Shown piece by piece: positions 59,619 to 64,000 of a DNA stretch of 64,000 nucleotides. Each line of letters begins with the position of its first letter. The first letter of the stretch is position 1. Source of the DNA: CAYRSS01 sp964426945 (GTDB lineage: Bacteria > Planctomycetota > Phycisphaerae > UBA1845); NCBI GenBank assembly GCA_964426945.1, contig CAYRSS010000002.1:62001-126000 (forward strand). The letters run 5' to 3'. The notes under the pieces are model-generated. The model ran no database searches. It had not been told where the DNA came from and saw only the letters and a list, made by a program, of their open reading frames with translations. Both the position numbers and the translations under genes were made by a program.

Positions 59619-61223
59619 ATGACAGACACACCCAACCACGTTCCGATGCCCCCCGGTCCCGGCGGCGAGCCCGCGCCTTCCCCGCGCCCGGCCCCGCCGC
59701 CCGCCGCCGTCCCGCCGTCGATGGCCGACATCGACAAGGAGGTGGCTGAGGCCATGTCCGGCATGGACGCCGCCGACCTCGCGGAGCTCCGCGGCGGGGC
59801 GCGTCCGGCCGCCACGGGAGGCGGTGCGACGCCGCGCGACGGCGCAGCGCCGGGCACGGAGCTGACCGGCACAGTGTGCGCTGTCACCGGCGACGACGTC
59901 TTCCTGGAGTTCGACGCCAAGAACCAGGGCATCCTGCCCCGCGCGCAGTTCGGCAAGAAGGAAGTCGTCGAGATCGGCCGCAAGGTCGACGTCGTGGTGG
60001 ACCACTTCGACGCCTCCGCCGGGCTGCTCATGGTCAACCGCAAGGGCCAGGCCCAGCGCGCGACGTGGACGACGCTCAAGCCCGACATGATCGTCGAGGG
60101 CAAGGTCTCGGGCATGAACAAGGGCGGTCTGGAGGTCGAGGTCAACGGCCTTCGCGCCTTCATGCCGGCGTCGCAGGTGGACCTGGTGCCGCCGAAGGAC
60201 ATCTCGGTCCTGCTCAACCAGCACATCCGCGCGCTGGTGCTCGAAGTCGATCGCCGCGGGAAGAACATCCTCATCAGCCGCCGCAAGCTGATGGAAAAGG
60301 AGCGGGCTGAAAACCGCGACACGCTGCTCAATGAGCTGCAGGCCGGCCAGGTCCGCCGCGGCAAGGTCAGCAATATCACCGAATTCGGCGCCTTCGTTGA
60401 CCTCGGCGGCGTCGACGGCCTCGTACACATCCGCGACATCACCTGGGGCAATGTGGATAAGGTGACCGACCACCTGACCATCGGCCAGGAGGTCGAGGTC
60501 AAGGTGCTCCGGATCAATAAAGAGCGGGACCGAATCTCGCTGGGCATGAAGCAGATCCTCCCTGACCCGTGGGTCGGGGCGGAAGACCGATACGCCGTCG
60601 GCTCGAGCGTGAAGGCGCGGGTCATGCGCCTGGCCGATTTCGGCGCGTTCGTCGAGGTCGAGTCCGGCGTCGAGGGGCTTATCCCGCTGAGCGAAATGAG
60701 CTGGTCGCGCGTCAAAGGGCCTGGCGAGGCGGTGTCCGTGGGCGACGTCATCGACGCCGTGATCATCCGCATCGAACCCGACAAGCAGCGCATGGCCCTG
60801 AGCCTCAAGCAGGCGTCCAGCGATCCGTGGGCCACGGTGCTCGACGGGTACGCCCCCGGCTCTCAGGTGAAGGGCACGGTCACGCGGCTGACAGACTTCG
60901 GCGCCTTTGTGGAACTGGTGCCCGGCGTCGAGGGGCTGATCCACATCTCCGAGATGTCCGACAAGCGCATCCGCACCTGCAGCGAAGTGGTGAGCGCCGG
61001 GCAGGAGGTCGAGGCCCGTGTGCTTGGCGTCGACCGTGAGAAACGCCGGATCTCGCTGTCGCTCAAGCCGGAATCGAGCGTCTCCGCGGCCGATATGGCC
61101 GCCGCCAACGCCCAGGCCGAAGCCGCCAAGCCGAAGAAGCGCAAGAAGGCCCTCCGCGGCGGCTTGTCCGGCGGCTGGGATTTCGCGGGCGACCTGAAGT
61201 TCGACATCGGCGGCGACGACTAA
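59619..61223 (+). CDS. S1 RNA-binding domain protein (ribosomal protein S1-like)
   Basis: The protein has 534 residues from ATG 59619 (MTDTPNHVPMPPGPGG). A Pro/Ala-rich N-terminus of 75 residues precedes five S1 domains at about 80-140, 165-235, 250-320, 330-405 and 420-490; the last three are typical (G-x-V-x-x-I-T-E-F-G-A-F-V-D-L, GVDGLVHIRDITW, GVEGLIPLSEMSW, GVEGLIHISEMSD). The C-terminus is Lys-rich (KPKKRKKALRGG). Ribosomal S1 of E. coli has six domains. A strong terminator follows. Its role in mRNA binding during initiation is inferred. Confidence 0.87.
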   Translation: MTDTPNHVPMPPGPGGEPAPSPRPAPPPAAVPPSMADIDKEVAEAMSGMDAADLAELRGGARPAATGGGATPRDGAAPGTELTGTVCAVTGDDVFLEFDAKNQGILPRAQFGKKEVVEIGRKVDVVVDHFDASAGLLMVNRKGQAQRATWTTLKPDMIVEGKVSGMNKGGLEVEVNGLRAFMPASQVDLVPPKDISVLLNQHIRALVLEVDRRGKNILISRRKLMEKERAENRDTLLNELQAGQVRRGKVSNITEFGAFVDLGGVDGLVHIRDITWGNVDKVTDHLTIGQEVEVKVLRINKERDRISLGMKQILPDPWVGAEDRYAVGSSVKARVMRLADFGAFVEVESGVEGLIPLSEMSWSRVKGPGEAVSVGDVIDAVIIRIEPDKQRMALSLKQASSDPWATVLDGYAPGSQVKGTVTRLTDFGAFVELVPGVEGLIHISEMSDKRIRTCSEVVSAGQEVEARVLGVDREKRRISLSLKPESSVSAADMAAANAQAEAAKPKKRKKALRGGLSGGWDFAGDLKFDIGGDD

Positions 61224-61257
61224 GCCGAGCCGCACCGGGCTGGCCAGAACAAGATCG

Positions 61258-61293
61258 GGGGCGCTGCCGACCGGGAGGTTCGCAGCGCCCCCG
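61258..61293 (+). terminator. rho-independent-like terminator after S1 gene
   Basis: GGGGGCGCTGC (61258-61268) pairs exactly with GCAGCGCCCCC (61283-61293) over a 14-base loop, followed by GCCTTCGTTTC. The U-tract is imperfect, but the 11-bp GC stem is strong. Confidence 0.75.
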
Positions 61294-61368
61294 CCTTCGT
61301 TTCAGGTCCTGTCGCGATCGGCATTCGTCGGCCGGCGCGCGGCTGTCATGGCGGTGCAGGTTTCGCAG

Positions 61369-61390
61369 GGTGGGTCGTACACGACCCACC
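61369..61390. repeat. inverted repeat, 9-bp stem with TACA loop
   Basis: GGTGGGTCG-TACA-CGACCCACC. The same loop occurs in a second hairpin 39 bases on. Confidence 0.8.
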
Positions 61391-61428
61391 ATCGCTGCCG
61401 CCCTCGTCGCACGGCCGGGTGGCCATCA

Positions 61429-61446
61429 CTCGCTGTACACAGCGAG
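61429..61446. repeat. inverted repeat, 7-bp stem with TACA loop
   Basis: CTCGCTG-TACA-CAGCGAG. Stem sequence differs from the hairpin at 61369-61390, loop is identical. Confidence 0.8.
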
Positions 61447-61827
61447 GGATGGGGGCGCGATGATCGACGCGGATCGCATGGGGCGCGGATGCGACCACGA
61501 CCGCCCCCGATCTACTCGAAACCCGAGCCGCGGATCGCCCGCGCCCCTGCCATTCTACCCGCCGGGTTCTCCTGCGCCGCCTTCACGACTGCGCCCCTGA
61601 CGACCGGACCCTGCGAGAGATCTCGAACCGTGCAGCCCGGCTGGCCCGAGTGGCAGACACTCATCGGCCTGGCAGACCATCATCGCGAGCCCACCCTCGC
61701 TGAATGCAATGAGAACGGGCCACCCGCCCGCGCACGGGACCGGAGAGTCGTGACATGCCGCCCGCACACGCCGATAGTGTCCGGCCGCTTATACCGCATT
61801 GCAATCCGTGGCCTCCGGCAGGTCGGA

Positions 61828-62673
61828 TCACGGATGGGAGTGATCGGTCCGCGGCTGAAACCCGGGCGCGACGGCGCGGAGCACGGGCGGCAGTTCCGTC
61901 GTATCATCCAGCCGGCTCAGGACGCAATGGCAGGTCGTCGCGTCAGTAACGTGAACCAGCCGCCACTCGCCAACCTGAACCTGATGGCCGCGGTGCTCGC
62001 CGATGACGCACGGGTGGTCTCGATGGGTACCGTAGTCCTCGATGTGAATCGCACGATGAAAGACTGTACCGATGAACTCTGTTCCGCGCCGGTAGGTAGC
62101 AGCGGCGGCTGGGGCTTCGCCGATCTGCAGTGCGAAGGCTGTTTCCAGTACGAACCCGCCCGGCAACTCGCTCGGCATGCCGAAGTTGAGCTGCGACGCA
62201 TGTCTCAGGGCCTGCCCGGCCGCGACCGGGCGTCCCCTGTGGAGGTTGACGAACTCTCGGAATGCGGCCTCCGGATCGACGGACAAGCCATCGAGCAGGA
62301 CCGAAAAATCCACGGTTGCGGCCTCGACCCGGCTGCCGACTCCCTGCGTCAGCAACAGATAGCCGCTCCCGACGGCCAGCATCACGCACGCCGCCATGGC
62401 CAGAATCCGCCGCCCGCGCGCCACGCGCCCGGCGCGTTGCGGCTCGGGCCCCTCGAGCAACCGAGCCTCGATCCGCCCCCAGAGTGCCTGCGGCGGGCCA
62501 CCTGGACCACCGGCCTTGATGCGCTCGCCCAAGTCCTGAAGCCGCTCTATCTCCCCGCGGCAGTGGTTACACTCGCAGACGTGAGCCGCGATCGCCGAAC
62601 GAACCGCCGGCGACACCTCATCATCGACGTAAGGGCCGAGTTTGTCGCGGATCTCGCCGCAGCGCATGGTCAC
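61828..62673 (-). CDS. anti-sigma factor with zinc-finger ZAS domain
   Basis: The protein has 281 residues from GTG 62673 with GAGGA upstream; ATG 62667 is an alternative. The N-terminal domain has the ZAS pattern (CGEIRDKLGPYVDDEVSPAVRSAIAAHVCECNHCRGEIERL, broken here only for description: H-x3-C-x2-C at about 31-38). A membrane helix (ILAMAACVMLAVGSGYLLL) near 95 is followed by an extracytoplasmic sensor domain of about 160 residues. It should hold the ECF sigma factor encoded just upstream, 8 bases away, until a stress signal releases it. Confidence 0.86.
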   Translation of the reverse strand: MTMRCGEIRDKLGPYVDDEVSPAVRSAIAAHVCECNHCRGEIERLQDLGERIKAGGPGGPPQALWGRIEARLLEGPEPQRAGRVARGRRILAMAACVMLAVGSGYLLLTQGVGSRVEAATVDFSVLLDGLSVDPEAAFREFVNLHRGRPVAAGQALRHASQLNFGMPSELPGGFVLETAFALQIGEAPAAAATYRRGTEFIGTVFHRAIHIEDYGTHRDHPCVIGEHRGHQVQVGEWRLVHVTDATTCHCVLSRLDDTTELPPVLRAVAPGFQPRTDHSHP

Positions 62674-62681
62674 ACGATTCC

Positions 62682-63326
62682 TCAGTCAGCAGGCCTCTGT
62701 ACCGGCGGGCCGCCGCGCGACATCCTCTCCACTTCATGTCGTATTCGATGCGTGGCAAATCGGGCTTCTTCCCCGCGCGGCGCGAAAGCGCCAAGCAACT
62801 GCCTCAGCCGCTGCCGGGCCCGGTTCAGCCGCGACGCCACTGTCCCCATGGCCACATCGGCCGCCATCGCGATGGTGCGATAGTCGAGCCCCTCCTGGTA
62901 GCGCAGGAGCAGCATCGCGCGGTCGGGCGGGTCAAGCAGGGCCATCGCCGACTCGATGTCCATTCGGATCACCGCTTCGTGCCCGTGGTCCCGAGGATCA
63001 GGTCTGAGCGCGGCGACGTCCGCATCCAGGACAGGCAGGCGTTTGCGGCGTAGCCACTGCAGCGCCTCGTTGAGTGCGATTCGATACAGCCATGTCTGGA
63101 TGGAGGAGCGCCCGTCGAAGGTTGCCAGCGCGGAGAAAGCCTTCAAGTAGGTGTCCTGGGCCAGATCCTCGGCCGTTTCGGGCGAGCCAGTCATTCGCGT
63201 CAGAAGCCTGAAGACACGCTCGCATGTCTGGTCGTAAAGAGCGCGCTGCGCCCCACGATCGCCGCGTTTGCAGCGGGCAACCAGACCGGATTCAATGGTC
63301 GTGGGCTCTGCGTTGCGGCAGTTCAC
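62682..63326 (-). CDS. ECF-type RNA polymerase sigma factor
   Basis: The protein has 214 residues from GTG 63326. Region 2 is visible at about 20-90 (YDQTCERVFRLLTRMTGSPETAEDLAQDTYLKAF, given here in parts: ERVFRLLTRMTGS, AEDLAQDTYLKAF), with GRSSIQTWLYRIALNEALQWLRRKR completing it. Region 4 is at about 130-185 (LLDPPDRAMLLLRYQEGL, DYRTIAMAADVAMGTVASRL, NRARQRLRQLL). It directs transcription of a stress regulon and is controlled by the next gene's product. No ribosome site is seen; the predicted -10 ends 6 bases before the GTG, which suggests a leaderless mRNA. Confidence 0.9.
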   Translation of the reverse strand: MNCRNAEPTTIESGLVARCKRGDRGAQRALYDQTCERVFRLLTRMTGSPETAEDLAQDTYLKAFSALATFDGRSSIQTWLYRIALNEALQWLRRKRLPVLDADVAALRPDPRDHGHEAVIRMDIESAMALLDPPDRAMLLLRYQEGLDYRTIAMAADVAMGTVASRLNRARQRLRQLLGAFAPRGEEARFATHRIRHEVERMSRGGPPVQRPAD

Positions 63327-63332
63327 GCCCTG

Positions 63333-63361
63333 AGTGTATCCGGCAGGGCCATGATGGCCAA
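63333..63361 (-). promoter_or_regulatory. candidate promoter of the ECF sigma operon (leaderless)
   Basis: On the minus strand TTGGCC (63361-63356), a 17-base spacer and TACACT (63338-63333). The expected start coincides with the GTG start codon at 63326. Confidence 0.5.
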
Positions 63362-63739
63362 CCGCGCGGGAGGCGCCTTGGGGTGTCCGCGCGCGATTCC
63401 TGCTCGAAACCCCCGGCAGGGAAGAAATCGGTCGTTCGCTCCATCCAATTACGCGACCGCCATGCGATGTCGCATCCTGGTGGCAGCCGTCTGACGAGCC
63501 CTCCGGGTGGGAACCGCCACCGGGCCGCCTCAGGACCCTGTGAACGGCCTGGAGGGCAACCGAGCATGAGTTCCGGTCGGTGGAGCGACCCCAGCTGCGG
63601 TCGCCGCGGCGGCGAGTTGTCCTGTGAGGCAATTGCGCGGCTCCCCGCTCCGGTATCCCAGGGGTATAGTCCCGCTGCTGACCCGGCTTCGGGGCGCCGC
63701 TGCCTCGGTGATCGGCTCGCGGCTCGATCGGATGACCAG
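63362..63739. other. intergenic region between sigma gene and efflux gene
   Basis: These 378 bases hold no supported gene. The region should carry the promoter of the efflux lipoprotein gene. A GGGTATAGTCCC stretch at about 63661-63672 is the best -10 candidate, without a matching -35. Confidence 0.4.
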
Positions 63740-64000
63740 ATGTCCCTGAATGCCCGCAAGACCTCCCTGCTCGCCTGTCCGAAGGGCATCGCCGCCTGCG
63801 GGCTCCTCGGCGCCCTCCTTCTGTCCGGATGCGCTGGCTCGGGCGAGTTTCGGGCCGCGTCTGCTGGCGAACTTGTCGCCCAACGCACAGGACAGCAGCC
63901 CACGTGGGACGAGGCGTGGGAGGTCCTGTCGAGCGGCTGGGAGGACGACGGGGTGCTGGGCGAGGAGGAGGCCGTCGCGCTGGCCCTGCGCAACAACCGG
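63740..64000 (+). CDS. TolC/CusC-type outer-membrane efflux lipoprotein (N-terminus only)
   Basis: The frame opens with ATG 63740 and runs off the right edge, so only 87 residues are visible. A leader with a hydrophobic core (GIAACGLLGALLLSGC) ends in a clear lipobox (LLSGC at residue 31). After a spacer comes EAVALALRNNR, the first helix motif of outer-membrane efflux proteins (usually L-x-x-A-x-x-x-A-L-x-x-N-P). It is probably the outer-membrane channel of a tripartite efflux pump whose other genes lie outside. The neighbouring divergent ECF sigma pair might control it. Confidence 0.72.
   Translation, partial: MSLNARKTSLLACPKGIAACGLLGALLLSGCAGSGEFRAASAGELVAQRTGQQPTWDEAWEVLSSGWEDDGVLGEEEAVALALRNNR

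Larger units (their letters stand above)
61294..61827. other. intergenic region with two TACA-loop hairpins
   Basis: No gene is supported in this region of 534 bases. It contains the two hairpins at 61369-61390 and 61429-61446. It otherwise looks like plain GC-rich spacer next to the convergent anti-sigma gene. Confidence 0.5.

Noticed and set aside
59535..61235. Open frame of 566 codons on the minus strand
   Set aside because: It is the antisense shadow of the S1 gene.
61348..62883. Open frame of 511 codons on the plus strand
   Set aside because: It covers the anti-sigma gene in antisense plus intergenic DNA and has no ribosome site or family motif.

Overview
The window is about two-thirds G+C and gene-dense, with roughly sixty protein genes, one isolated 5S rRNA gene and one tRNA-Leu(GAG). 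It most probably comes from a member of the Planctomycetota, perhaps the Phycisphaerae side. That is an inference from several traits: a large number of small secreted lipoproteins, FG-GAP and thrombospondin type 3 repeat proteins, a membrane protein ending in the C-x-C-G-Y-D-L-T-G-N...C-P-E-C-G zinc ribbon, rRNA genes that are not clustered, an exosortase, an mreB/mreC locus, and frequent GTG and TTG starts. No phage, insertion sequence or CRISPR array was found. It reads as a core-chromosome segment.

Layout. 1-5.1 kb: an FG-GAP protein cut by the left edge, a GyrI-like protein, prfB (RF2) with its programmed +1 frameshift, a DinB-like protein, a DUF1579 protein with a His-rich linker and a PilZ-like protein. 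5.1-9.3 kb: KDPG aldolase, a sodium symporter of the NSS family with a 50-residue small subunit, a cluster of degenerate inverted repeats and an aldehyde dehydrogenase. 9.3-18.8 kb: a beta-propeller lipoprotein, a mini-lipoprotein translationally coupled to an alginate-export-type porin, a flavin oxidoreductase/polyferredoxin fusion, an ABC exporter pair, a lipoprotein and a CxxC protein. 18.8-26.3 kb: a His-rich lipoprotein, a WecA-type transferase, a 35-residue hydrophobic peptide, the 5S rRNA unit, ybbR and cdaA, a lipoprotein, a TSUP permease, another mini-lipoprotein, a GNAT acetyltransferase and tRNA-Leu.

26.5-30.2 kb is a cell-shape operon: a coiled-coil membrane protein, a 49-residue membrane peptide, mreB and mreC. 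30.2-36.4 kb is a five-gene leftward cluster with two M28 peptidase lipoproteins, a thioesterase, a radical SAM protein and an ArsS-type radical SAM protein. 36.7-41.2 kb holds a TSP3/YWTD lipoprotein, a NikR-like regulator without recognisable nickel ligands, two FNPAFV lipoproteins and a mini-lipoprotein. 41.2-44.2 kb is a Fur-box-preceded feoA-feoB iron uptake operon with a Cys-rich partner. 44.3-51.3 kb: a zinc-ribbon membrane protein, a XerC/D recombinase, a lipoprotein, a TolB-like propeller lipoprotein, a CxxCH protein, an isochorismatase-fold protein with Ser at the catalytic Cys position, and a ferredoxin.

51.8-64 kb: a TlpA-like redoxin, a VOC protein, a DUF1905 protein, gamma-glutamyltransferase, a possible degenerate amidase, accD, a small exosortase with an overlapping partner, a five-domain S1 protein, an ECF sigma/anti-sigma pair and the start of a TolC-type efflux lipoprotein cut by the right edge.

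The window contains no obvious defence or biosynthetic cluster. The most interesting points are the MreB-associated coiled-coil/micro-membrane-protein arrangement, the self-contained 5S unit, the altered DGA motif of the diadenylate cyclase, the mini-lipoprotein family and the oxidoreductase/polyferredoxin fusion. Promoter and operator calls were made by eye against consensus and are hypotheses.
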